Shown: in pieces, positions 6,602 to 12,729 of the stretch
How the letters are laid out: each line of letters starts with the position of its first letter
Numbering within the stretch: position 1 is the stretch's first letter
IMG/VR virus record: IMGVR_UViG_3300011116_000790
Span: 1-20,814 of that record
Reading direction: 5' to 3' (one strand)
DNA: 20,814 nt
Source of the DNA: a virus
Program-made: the position numbers and the translations under genes
The notes under the pieces: generated by a model
Database searches by the model: none
What the model was told of the DNA's origin: nothing
The model's input: only the letters and a program-made list of their open reading frames with translations

Positions 6602-7159
6602 TTAGAATAAATTTACATCGTTATCTTTACCAGTCTCGATGACATTATCGGTTCGATCCGATGTGATTGGCTTATAAGTCAATCGGGTTCTTCCCATGAA
6701 GTTGGATAGAATAAATCCAGATGGAAAGCGGGTCATAATGTTATCATGTTCTAGAACTATACCTTGAATCATTTTCTCTTGCATGAAAAATCCATCACGT
6801 TGACCTTCGACTGAACGACTTAAATCCGCATATAGAGCTGAAACTTCTTGATAATTAGCGTTAGGATTGCTCTCTTGAACCCACTTCATAAACAGTTGTC
6901 CAGCATCTTTACGTCCTGCCATGATTGCATTTACGTTTCTTGCGAAAGAGCTATCATTCTTAACTGCGATCTGTGACTTCTGAGAAAGAGTCTTCCACAT
7001 TTTGTCGTAGAAAGCTGTTCTCTCGTCCATTTTTTGTTTGAATCGATTTTTTAACTCAACCTCTTGGTTGGATGTTGAAATCACGCTACCAATTAATCCG
7101 ATAAAGATTAAAACCACCATACCTAGGATGGCATACCTGATAATTCTTTTTGTCTCCAT
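6602..7159 (-). CDS. LemA-like membrane-anchored protein, 185 aa
   Basis: One N-terminal membrane helix (about 6-26, I-R-Y-A-I-L-G-M-V-V-L-I-F-I-G-L-I-G) is followed by a helical region resembling the LemA family: a long first helix with K-M-D-E-R-T-A-F-Y-D-K-M-W-K-T-L-S-Q-K-S, then an Y-A-D-L-S-R-S-V-E-G-Q-R-D segment, then L-E-H-D-N-I-M-T-R-F-P-S-G matching the family's final helix and loop. The usual N-terminal Y-N-x-L of LemA is not seen, so this is a divergent member. LemA proteins are envelope proteins of unclear biochemical role. I use the ATG at 7157-7159, because the open frame before it starts only with TTG and a promoter-like TAnnTTTG lies 25 bases upstream. Confidence 0.72.
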   Translation of the reverse strand: METKRIIRYAILGMVVLIFIGLIGSVISTSNQEVELKNRFKQKMDERTAFYDKMWKTLSQKSQIAVKNDSSFARNVNAIMAGRKDAGQLFMKWVQESNPNANYQEVSALYADLSRSVEGQRDGFFMQEKMIQGIVLEHDNIMTRFPSGFILSNFMGRTRLTYKPITSDRTDNVIETGKDNDVNLF

Positions 7160-7183
7160 TTTATATTTTTTATTATTGTACCA

Positions 7184-7191
7184 CAAATATA
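7184..7191 (-). promoter_or_regulatory. Bacteroidota-type -7 element TATATTTG
   Basis: TATATTTG on the minus strand matches TAnnTTTG, the -7 box of the Bacteroidota primary sigma factor, and lies 25 bases upstream of the LemA-like ATG. A TTT occurs at the -33 spacing instead of the consensus TTG. It sits in the divergent gap shared with the plus-strand kinase gene. Confidence 0.42.
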
Positions 7192-7254
7192 AGATTTGAA
7201 TCCGGGAAAAAAACTGGATTGAAAACTTTTATCATCTGAATAATACAAATAGAT

Positions 7255-7836
7255 ATGTCAGAAGTTAAAAAATCACACCTTGTATCAATCATGGGTGCAC
7301 CTTCGAGCGGTAAGAGCACACTAGCTGCTTCAGTTCACCATCAGTTAAAAATAGCTAAGAAGAATTCAATTTTCGTCGGGGAAGCAGCTACTGACTATAT
7401 TGCAGAGTGGGGAATACCAGACACACCAACTGATCAGATTGTTATATTCTATAAACAGCTGGGACGTGAAAGAATGTACTTAGGATCAAAGGAGTGGATT
7501 ATTTGTGATTCGAGTTCTTTGTTAAATTACTTTTACTTCAGAAGCCTATTCGATTCGAAATTATCCCTAAAGGATATTGCGACTATCAACCACATTCAAA
7601 AAGAAATTCTCAAATCTCTAAATCAATGGCACAAAATCTACTATGTGCCACCATTTCTTGAAGGCGATGAGAATGACGGGATAAGATACCATAACAAAGA
7701 ACAGATTCTAAGATTGGATGGTATTATTAAAAACTATTTGGAGTTAGAAAAAATTCCTTATGTCGATCTTTCTAAAATACACATCTCTGAAAGAGATGAA
7801 TGGGTAGTAAATGATTTGGTTGGGACTAAGGGTTAA
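7255..7836 (+). CDS. NadR-like P-loop kinase/ATPase (AAA_28 type)
   Basis: The Walker A motif is G-A-P-S-S-G-K-S-T (14-22), as in the ribosylnicotinamide-kinase domain of NadR. W-I-I-C-D-S-S-S (81-88) fits the Walker B/substrate Asp region, and Y-Y-V-P-P (129-133) followed by D-G-I-R (141-144) matches the lid region of the NadR/AAA_28 group; a C-terminal I-P-Y-V-D-L-S strand completes the fold. At 193 residues it is a stand-alone kinase domain without the NadR nucleotidyltransferase or HTH. A role in phosphorylating a nicotinamide nucleoside would fit the NAMPT gene in this window, but the family is broad and the substrate is inferred. It is a lone plus-strand gene whose last 11 bases overlap the convergent gene ending at 7826. 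Confidence 0.8.
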   Translation: MSEVKKSHLVSIMGAPSSGKSTLAASVHHQLKIAKKNSIFVGEAATDYIAEWGIPDTPTDQIVIFYKQLGRERMYLGSKEWIICDSSSLLNYFYFRSLFDSKLSLKDIATINHIQKEILKSLNQWHKIYYVPPFLEGDENDGIRYHNKEQILRLDGIIKNYLELEKIPYVDLSKIHISERDEWVVNDLVGTKG

Positions 7837-8269
7837 ATACTGGGATCTCTGCCCAATCTTCAAGCTGTATCCAAGTCTCTGCAGAAACAAGAACTTTTCT
7901 TAATATATTTTCGTTGATCGTATTTCTCCAATTAGGAGTTTTGTTTTGGTTCAATCCAATTTTGAAATCATTTATACCTACAAATCTTTGTAAGTAAGCT
8001 ACTGTTGGCATAACCTTTCTTGCAGTCATTTTTCTATCTAAGGTGTATCCCACCTTGTAAACCTCTGGATATAGAATAGCCATATATACAGGGACACCTG
8101 ATTCACCTCCTTTTTTCTTTCTGGTTAGATTTTGAATGTTTTTAATCCTGAAAAGGAAAAGATTATTTTTACCATTCTCTAGGACTTCTCCTTTTACAAA
8201 AAGCCATCCATTTTGGGTCCAGCTTAAATTCTCGTTCATCCAATTTTGATATTCTAATAGGTTTTCCAT
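7826..8269 (-). CDS. Hypothetical protein, 147 aa, possible CTS-like N-terminus
   Basis: The family is not recognised. The N-terminus (MENLLEYQNWMNEN) loosely fits the T4-like capsid-targeting pattern, with M-N-E in place of the usual I/L-x-E, so head packaging is only a weak suggestion. The body appears to be a compact mixed fold: aromatic and beta-rich at the start (W-T-Q-N-G-W-L-F-V-K-G-E-V), a basic R-K-K-K-G-G loop, then Y-K-V-G-Y-T-L-D-R-K, and a Trp-rich end (W-I-Q-L-E-D-W-A-E). It overlaps the convergent kinase gene by 11 bases at the 3' ends. Its ATG at 8267-8269 lies in a short divergent gap with the plus-strand gene at 8318. Confidence 0.72.
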   Translation of the reverse strand: MENLLEYQNWMNENLSWTQNGWLFVKGEVLENGKNNLFLFRIKNIQNLTRKKKGGESGVPVYMAILYPEVYKVGYTLDRKMTARKVMPTVAYLQRFVGINDFKIGLNQNKTPNWRNTINENILRKVLVSAETWIQLEDWAEIPVFNP

Positions 8270-8317
8270 GGTTTATATATCGGATTTTTTGGGATATATA
8301 TTTTAAAAATAAATCAT

Positions 8318-8584
8318 ATGAAGAAGTTCATTCAAAATCTGCTTTCTAGTGAAAGTGATCAAAGCAGCAAAAGATTTGCTTCTCTTTTTACTCTTTTAAA
8401 TTTAATTGCAATTACTTGGGTTGCTACTTTGAAAGATGATAAATTTATCACCCCCGAGTTCATGTACGATGCTTTAGCTTTGATTGCCGGTGGTGGTTTA
8501 GGACTTACTGTTATCGAAAAGATATTCACAAAGAAGGGCAAAGCTCCAGAGACCAAAGATTCTTCTGAAACTCCAACCCCTTAA
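8318..8584 (+). CDS. Small membrane protein, holin-like size, 88 aa
   Basis: A polar N-terminus (S-S-E-S-D-Q-S-S-K-R-F) precedes two hydrophobic segments (about 21-37 and 51-67, the second containing I-A-G-G-G-L-G-L-T-V-I-E-K-I-F), then a basic and Pro/Thr-rich tail. The S-K-R-F start with a G-G-G-L-G-x-T-x-I-E-K second helix resembles small phage membrane proteins often labelled putative holins. Topology and length (88 residues) fit a class II-type holin, but no endolysin gene is nearby, so the role is unproven. The ATG at 8318-8320 follows an AT-rich leader. It is expressed from plus while the next gene converges on it. Confidence 0.7.
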   Translation: MKKFIQNLLSSESDQSSKRFASLFTLLNLIAITWVATLKDDKFITPEFMYDALALIAGGGLGLTVIEKIFTKKGKAPETKDSSETPTP

Positions 8585-8589
8585 ACAGT

Positions 8590-8829
8590 TTACAAAGGTT
8601 GATCCAAAGCCACTGCCATTAAATGCGTCTTTCTGGCACCCCATTGCTCTAAAATCTCGGCAAATTTACCTCTGCTTAGACCGTTGATGAAATATGATTT
8701 ACTTTCGATTAGATGATCTTTCGAATCATCAGGTTCGTTTAGATCTGTTATGTCGTAAAAGTACCCCAAGACGTGATCGAAACCGTAAGCTAATTGCTTA
8801 TCGTCTTTTTTTATAATGTATCTGCTCAT
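8590..8829 (-). CDS. Hypothetical protein, 79 aa
   Basis: The family is not recognised. It is a small soluble protein with a basic start (S-R-Y-I-I-K-K-D-D-K-Q), an aromatic strand (F-D-H-V-L-G-Y-F-Y-D-I-T), an acidic loop (N-E-P-D-D-S-K-D), and a helix (G-K-F-A-E-I-L-E-Q-W-G). It follows the MGLDI-family gene by 8 bases and ends 5 bases from the stop of the convergent membrane-protein gene. No terminator hairpin separates the two convergent genes. Confidence 0.7.
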   Translation of the reverse strand: MSRYIIKKDDKQLAYGFDHVLGYFYDITDLNEPDDSKDHLIESKSYFINGLSRGKFAEILEQWGARKTHLMAVALDQPL

Positions 8830-8837
8830 ATTTTGTA

Positions 8838-9323
8838 TTAATGAAAAATTAGTACTCCTCCTTTGGATGCTATTTCAAATCCCAACATGAAGTCGTCATA
8901 AACTCGAGTATAATAACCTTCATAGGGCTCTTTGTTCTCTACACCTCTCACAAATTTCTCTCTATACTTGACGAAATCTTCATGAAGCTTTTTAGCCGAT
9001 GCTGGACCGAAATGACCCTCGCAGTCGGAGAAGTTGATTAGATTATAAAACTCCTTGCTCTTGAAGACTTGTGGTTTTGACCAAAGTTCTTTCGCTGGAA
9101 TACCGTGCATAATTTCACAGAGTAAATTCCTGAAATCATTGTATCCTGAATAACTTCCAGCCCTGAAATGGTGTGACTCACAGACGTGAGAGTCTGTGAA
9201 CATTCCCTCTTCTATATCTTGGGCCTGATCATTTTCAGGCATGCCTCTTCTAATAAAGACCCTAGCCTCGTCCTCGTCTTCTACCCTTTCAATTTTACTG
9301 TAAGCTGAAATGTCTAATCCCAT
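8838..9323 (-). CDS. MGLDI-family phage protein, 161 aa (copy 1)
   Basis: The protein begins M-G-L-D-I-S-A-Y, a start shared by a widespread family of phage hypothetical proteins. Further features are H-F-R-A-G-S-Y-S-G-Y-N-D-F-R (53-66), a Cys/His-containing stretch (S-H-V-C-E-S-H-H, 45-52), D-C-E-G-H-F-G-P (99-106), and a C-terminal strand (K-G-G-V-L-I-F-H). The conserved Cys, His and Asp could bind a metal, but no activity is known to me. A second, longer member lies at 17854-18642. A TAnnTTTG promoter-like element sits 23 bases before its ATG, so it may begin a transcript with the 79-residue gene. Confidence 0.8.
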   Translation of the reverse strand: MGLDISAYSKIERVEDEDEARVFIRRGMPENDQAQDIEEGMFTDSHVCESHHFRAGSYSGYNDFRNLLCEIMHGIPAKELWSKPQVFKSKEFYNLINFSDCEGHFGPASAKKLHEDFVKYREKFVRGVENKEPYEGYYTRVYDDFMLGFEIASKGGVLIFH

Positions 9324-9345
9324 AATTTTTAATTGTAAATTTCCT

Positions 9346-9353
9346 CAAATGTA
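9346..9353 (-). promoter_or_regulatory. Bacteroidota-type -7 element TACATTTG
   Basis: TACATTTG on the minus strand matches TAnnTTTG and lies 23 bases before the ATG at 9321-9323, in the 38-base gap after the SLOG gene. No TTG occurs at the expected -33 position, so only half of the consensus is present. Confidence 0.4.
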
Positions 9354-9361
9354 AAAAGGAG

Positions 9362-9718
9362 TTACGAGAGATTAGTGTTAATGACGTGAATCTTTAAACC
9401 TTTAGTCTGTGCTAGGTCTATCATATGTTTGGTCCCTTTAGATTCGCCGTCCCAAAAGGCTATCAAAGCATCGGAGTACTCTGCCATTTCTTTGTTTCTA
9501 ACATATCCTGCTGCTTTACCATGTTTATCCCAGTCCGCCGGGAATCTAGCTACACTATAGCCTTTTAAACTGGCGTAGTGCTCACCTAGCTTGTCAGCTC
9601 CCTTGGCAGTGCCACTAACAATCTCTATGTCAATTTGGTTTTCTAATATTTCCTCGCATTTAGAAAATAGTAAGGAAAAATCTGAAAATCCTCTGCTACC
9701 CGCAATAATTACTTTCAT
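9362..9718 (-). CDS. SLOG-domain protein (DUF2493/YspA-like), 118 aa
   Basis: The Rossmann-like SLOG fold is shown by G-S-R-G-F (7-11), S-G-T-A-K-G-A-D (35-42) with K-L-G-E-H-Y-A, the P-A-D-W-x-x-x-G-K-x-A-G-x-x-R-N-x-E-M block (60-78), and F-W-D-G-x-S-K-G-T (88-96). SLOG proteins bind nucleotides or nucleotide-derived ligands; small DUF2493 members are common in phages, with unproven roles. The single domain is complete, with no fused effector. Its ATG overlaps the stop of the upstream phosphoesterase gene (ATGA), so it is the last gene of a coupled run of four. Confidence 0.9.
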   Translation of the reverse strand: MKVIIAGSRGFSDFSLLFSKCEEILENQIDIEIVSGTAKGADKLGEHYASLKGYSVARFPADWDKHGKAAGYVRNKEMAEYSDALIAFWDGESKGTKHMIDLAQTKGLKIHVINTNLS

Positions 9719-10440
9719 TTCTTTGATTTTTCGTGATAATTAATGATGAGCCATTCTCCATCCTTTAATTCTACTAATGCAGTACAATTCTCACACCAAT
9801 CTCCAGAATTCATATAATCCTGGTTCATGGCCGGCTGGTGGATATGTCCGCACACTGCTACATCACATCCTTTTTGTTTAGCTAATCTTATAGCATTCTC
9901 CTCGAAGTCATTTATAAAGTTTGTGGCTTTCTTGATACCATTCTTAATGTCCTTTGATATTGAATAGTAGGGTAAGCCTTTCCAAGCTCTCCATCTATTA
10001 TACCAACGATTGATCCAAAGTGCAATATCATATCCAACACTTCCAATATAGGCAAGCCATTTGATTTTCGTAATAAAGACGTCTAACACGTCCCCGTGAA
10101 AAATGTAGTAACGAGTCCGTCCATATTGGTGGATCCAATCCTCTACAATCTTAATGTTCCCTAAATCAAATGGAAGAAAGTCTTTTAAGAATTCATCATG
10201 ATTACCCCTTACCCAAATAACTTCAGTATCTGTTTCTGATATTTTAAGAATCTTTCTAACAATCTTAGTGTCTTTTTTAGTCCATTTAGATCCTCTTTTA
10301 AGAGCCCATCCGTCTATTATATCACCATTCAGTACTAAAGTGTCTGTTTGGATATTCTCTAAGAAGTTAAGAATGTCATCTCTTCTAGCAGCCTTACTTC
10401 CTAAATGTAAGTCCGATATAATTACTGTTTTATATTTCAT
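9715..10440 (-). CDS. LpxH-like metallophosphoesterase (UDP-2,3-diacylglucosamine diphosphatase family)
   Basis: The calcineurin-like metal site is complete: D10 and H12 in S-D-L-H-L-G, D40 in N-G-D-I-I-D-G-W, N80-H81 in R-G-N-H-D-E, H115 in F-H-G-D, and H199/H201 in C-G-H-I-H-Q-P. The insertion between H115 and H199, rich in Trp and Tyr (W-I-N-R-W-Y-N-R-W-R-A-W), fits the LpxH-type membrane-associated lid. LpxH family enzymes cleave UDP-diacylglucosamine to lipid X in lipid A synthesis; Bacteroidota carry related enzymes. The adjacent GT2 gene overlaps it by four bases, suggesting they act together on an envelope or lipid-linked sugar. The substrate is not determined by sequence. Confidence 0.88.
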   Translation of the reverse strand: MKYKTVIISDLHLGSKAARRDDILNFLENIQTDTLVLNGDIIDGWALKRGSKWTKKDTKIVRKILKISETDTEVIWVRGNHDEFLKDFLPFDLGNIKIVEDWIHQYGRTRYYIFHGDVLDVFITKIKWLAYIGSVGYDIALWINRWYNRWRAWKGLPYYSISKDIKNGIKKATNFINDFEENAIRLAKQKGCDVAVCGHIHQPAMNQDYMNSGDWCENCTALVELKDGEWLIINYHEKSKK

Positions 10441-11138
10441 GTCCAGTAGCTATAATCTTGTTTATAAAATTCGTCATTATGTCTGTTAATCCAGCACTTT
10501 ATCATCAGCTTACACATGTACCAGAATCCTTTATTTCTAAATCTTCTGTCTGAGGTATAAGCATAAAAGTTAAATATTTTAAAGCTTTTTGGTTTCACCT
10601 TCATCGATAAATGATAATCTTCGGCAAACTTATCTTCTTCGTTAAATTTACCCAATTCTTTAAAGTGTTCTGTATTAAACAACATAAATCCACCAACAGC
10701 AAATGGTGTTCTGAATGATACGATCCATTGAACAAGATCGAAGACTTTATAGAAAAAAGCATATCTCAGATTCCAGGTAGTGATATTGCATGTGGATAAT
10801 TTAATATCATCGAGAATCATTTTTCCGACAAGATATTTCAATGGAACCTTAGAAATATCCATATCAGCATCTAAAAAAAGTACGTAAGGTGTTTTAACCT
10901 CGTAAAATCCATTATTACGAGCAACTGCCGGAAGACCACCTTCAACTATTTGAATATTTTCATCGTTCAGAAAATTGAATTTATCTAAGTATTGAAGGGT
11001 TTTATCAGTAGACGAATCAGCAATGATTATTTTACACTCGTCATGATATCCCAATATTTGGGTTAATGTTGCAGCTAACCCCAATCCTTCATTTTTACAA
11101 GGAATGACTATGGTTAAATTATTTTTCAAAAAACTCAT
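10437..11138 (-). CDS. Glycosyltransferase family 2
   Basis: A GT-A fold transferase that moves a sugar from a nucleotide donor. L-T-I-V-I-P-C-K-N-E-G (8-18) is the donor-binding first strand, I-I-I-A-D-S-S-T-D-K-T (37-47) the second, and F-L-D-A-D-M-D (88-94) holds the D-x-D metal motif. F-A-E-D-Y-H-L, near residue 180, provides the usual E-D catalytic-base region. At 233 residues it is a single catalytic domain; hydrophobic stretches near the C-terminus (G-F-W-Y-M-C-K-L-M-I-K-C-W-I) may associate with membrane. Coupled by ATGA overlaps to the gene before it and to the LpxH-like gene after it, it probably modifies a surface or lipid-linked glycan, or DNA if hypermodified bases are present. 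Confidence 0.92.
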   Translation of the reverse strand: MSFLKNNLTIVIPCKNEGLGLAATLTQILGYHDECKIIIADSSTDKTLQYLDKFNFLNDENIQIVEGGLPAVARNNGFYEVKTPYVLFLDADMDISKVPLKYLVGKMILDDIKLSTCNITTWNLRYAFFYKVFDLVQWIVSFRTPFAVGGFMLFNTEHFKELGKFNEEDKFAEDYHLSMKVKPKSFKIFNFYAYTSDRRFRNKGFWYMCKLMIKCWINRHNDEFYKQDYSYWT

Positions 11139-11329
11139 TTTATCATCTCCTTAAATATTCTTTTTATTTCCTTATCGAGATAATTCCAATCATCCAATGT
11201 GAAAGTTATTTGATCCTCTTTAGAGTCATTAATAGAAACTTCTATGTATCCCTCACATACTTTTACATCTAAGTAAGTACCTCCCTCATCTCGAAATGAT
11301 ATTTCCTCTATCTTTCTGGTTAGTGGCAT
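11135..11329 (-). CDS. Hypothetical protein, 64 aa
   Basis: The family is not recognised. A small acidic beta-rich protein (I-S-F-R-D-E-G-G-T-Y-L-D-V-K-V, then Y-I-E-V-S-I-N-D) ends in a helix (W-N-Y-L-D-K-E-I-K-R-I-F-K-E-M). The frame is open further upstream to 11440, but that part overlaps the capsid-like gene and reads unlike protein, so I take the ATG at 11327-11329 (M-P-L-T-R-K). That still leaves a 44-base overlap with the capsid-like gene. Its stop overlaps the glycosyltransferase ATG (ATGA). Confidence 0.6.
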   Translation of the reverse strand: MPLTRKIEEISFRDEGGTYLDVKVCEGYIEVSINDSKEDQITFTLDDWNYLDKEIKRIFKEMIK

Positions 11330-12230
11330 AGTCTTTCTTTTTAAATAACTTATTCCAAAGATGTGTGAAAACGTTGTGGACTTTGTCTGTGAATTCAAAA
11401 CCGAAATATTGTAGGTGCACGTTTTCTGTCGGATGAACAACCATTCTTTTTCTGAGAACAGTCAGATTGTAAGGCATTAGAGTTTTTTCGTCAACGATTT
11501 CAGTGTTCAGAATTTCTGGATCCATGTGAACATAAAAAATTGCTTCTGATGATTCCTGAGAATTTTTACCTAGAATGACCGACATGTCATCATATCTTAA
11601 ATTTGGATCAATTAAAACCTCAAGTGAAGTTCCAATTTGACCAACCCTATAAACAAATCCAGAAGCTTGTTCTAATTGTGGCTGATTTGGATCGTTGTAT
11701 ACGAATTGGGGTAGATCCATAATTCTTGTTGCCAACCCAGCTGAAACAATAACGTAATTAGCTGGACCAAGTCTAGAATCTTTAGCTATCATGTTGGAAT
11801 AAAACATCAGATATCTGATGATATCTGATTCCTCTTTTATTCTTTTTTTAGGAACAAAAGAAAACCAATCATCCATCAGGGTTTGGAATTTGCTGAATGT
11901 CATTTTGTAATGCTGTTCTCCAGCATATCTCATGATGTCCTTGATAAGTTTTTCGGTTTGCATTTCAGATTCATTTTCCAAAGTTGATTGTAACATTCCT
12001 TGAAAATCAAATTCAACCCCATGGAGATGTGATAAATCAGCGATTTGCTCTTTTGGGACTTTCGATTTAACCTGAAAGGTTTCTAATGTAAGTGCTTTTC
12101 TTTTAGTTGCTAATTTCAGTTGTTCAAATCCATCTTCATCCTTGCCATCTGATTCAGGAGTGAGGTAAAATATATCTACTACTCCTGCTTCAGCCTTACG
12201 GCTTAAGATTCTTTTTTTAATTTCTTTCAT
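11286..12230 (-). CDS. T4 gp23-like capsid protein paralogue, 314 aa
   Basis: Several blocks match the T4 gp23/gp24 fold pattern: A-T-K-R-K-A-L-T-L-E (41-50) leading to P-K-E-Q-I-A-D-L-S-H-L-H-G-V-E (59-73), then E-S-E-M-Q-T-E-K-L-I (87-96), corresponding to the gp23 helix region T-L-E-M-A-Q-D-L-K-A-M-H-G-I-D; G-P-A-N-Y-V-I-V-S (155-163); V-G-Q-I-G-T-S-L-E-V-L-I-D-P (196-209); and A-I-F-Y-V-H-M-D-P (230-238) with a C-terminal L-R-K-R-M-V-V. At 314 residues it is far shorter than gp23 (521) or gp24 (427) and lacks a typical prohead N-terminus. It could be a minor or vertex capsid protein. It is embedded among nucleotide and glycan genes rather than head genes. The ATG overlaps the upstream gene by 14 bases. 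Confidence 0.65.
   Translation of the reverse strand: MKEIKKRILSRKAEAGVVDIFYLTPESDGKDEDGFEQLKLATKRKALTLETFQVKSKVPKEQIADLSHLHGVEFDFQGMLQSTLENESEMQTEKLIKDIMRYAGEQHYKMTFSKFQTLMDDWFSFVPKKRIKEESDIIRYLMFYSNMIAKDSRLGPANYVIVSAGLATRIMDLPQFVYNDPNQPQLEQASGFVYRVGQIGTSLEVLIDPNLRYDDMSVILGKNSQESSEAIFYVHMDPEILNTEIVDEKTLMPYNLTVLRKRMVVHPTENVHLQYFGFEFTDKVHNVFTHLWNKLFKKKDYATNQKDRGNIISR
11806..11829. repeat. 14-bp palindrome with 10-bp tandem copy in the capsid-like gene
   Basis: ATCAGATATCTGAT (11806-11819) is a perfect palindrome, and its last ten bases, GATATCTGAT, are repeated directly at 11820-11829. It lies inside coding sequence (around residues 134-142), so it may be chance; a DNA-binding site is possible. 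Confidence 0.7.
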
Positions 12231-12729
12231 TTTCGTATTGATTGATTTTAGTAATTAAAGCTCCAACTGCAGAATCAAAATCCTCGAAGAACATAGTGCC
12301 TGTTCGAGTGCAGATAATTTCAACATTTCCCTTTCTCCAGAATCCATTAGGACAACAAACTACCATATCTTTGTTACCTGCGTATCTTCCTAACTCCAGA
12401 AGTGAGATTGGACTCTGAGTCTCTGGTGAGAAGTACATAAAGATGATGTCGCATTGATCTAGCTTGTTAAGTTCCCAATTGACTTGGTGATTGAATTGTA
12501 GATTGGATTGTTCTTGTGTCCAAGATGAATCCCAATCGTCTCTGCGGGGATTATAAACGGTAAGGTCCTTACCCAAAGCTTCTAACTTTGACGTAAGGAC
12601 CTTTTGCCAATCTTCGGCTTTACCCATTTCGATTGAACCAGCCGCAAAAAGGCTGATTTTACCAAGCTCTATTTGTGTGTCTGAATTAGGCTTTATTACT
12701 TGAATTTTTGTTATTTCCGGTTGTGACAT
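12217..12729 (-). CDS. Nucleoside 2-deoxyribosyltransferase-like protein
   Basis: The motifs are those of the short phage/bacterial nucleoside 2-deoxyribosyltransferase-like family: F-A-A-G-S-I-E-M-G-K-A-E-D-W-Q (28-42), Y-N-P-R-R-D-D-W-D-S-S-W (59-70), H-Q-V-N-W-E-L (81-87), and S-P-I-S-L-L-E-L-G (106-114), where E112 would be the nucleophile that attacks the N-glycosidic bond. These enzymes exchange or hydrolyse bases on deoxyribonucleosides or nucleotides. The N-terminal 23 residues are outside the fold. The ATG (12727-12729) gives a 44-base overlap with the SPFH gene. A strong inverted repeat lies in codons 43-56. The exact substrate, salvage or removal of a base, is unknown. Confidence 0.87.
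   Translation of the reverse strand: MSQPEITKIQVIKPNSDTQIELGKISLFAAGSIEMGKAEDWQKVLTSKLEALGKDLTVYNPRRDDWDSSWTQEQSNLQFNHQVNWELNKLDQCDIIFMYFSPETQSPISLLELGRYAGNKDMVVCCPNGFWRKGNVEIICTRTGTMFFEDFDSAVGALITKINQYENERN
12562..12603 (-). repeat. Long stem-loop inside the deoxyribosyltransferase-like gene
   Basis: AAGGTCCTTAC (12562-12572) and GTAAGGACCTT (12593-12603) are exact reverse complements. Inside them CAAAG (12574-12578) pairs with CTTTG (12586-12590) around a 7-base loop, giving 16 pairs interrupted by a small internal loop. It lies wholly in coding sequence. Confidence 0.85.

Noticed and set aside
11330-11440. Upstream extension of the 64-residue gene to 11440
   Set aside because: It would overlap the capsid-like gene by 155 bases, and its translation (Cys/Ser/Thr-rich) does not look like conserved protein.
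11806-11829. Palindrome with tandem copy as a CRISPR-like or attachment site
   Set aside because: There are only two short adjacent copies inside a coding region, with no spacer pattern and no integrase gene.
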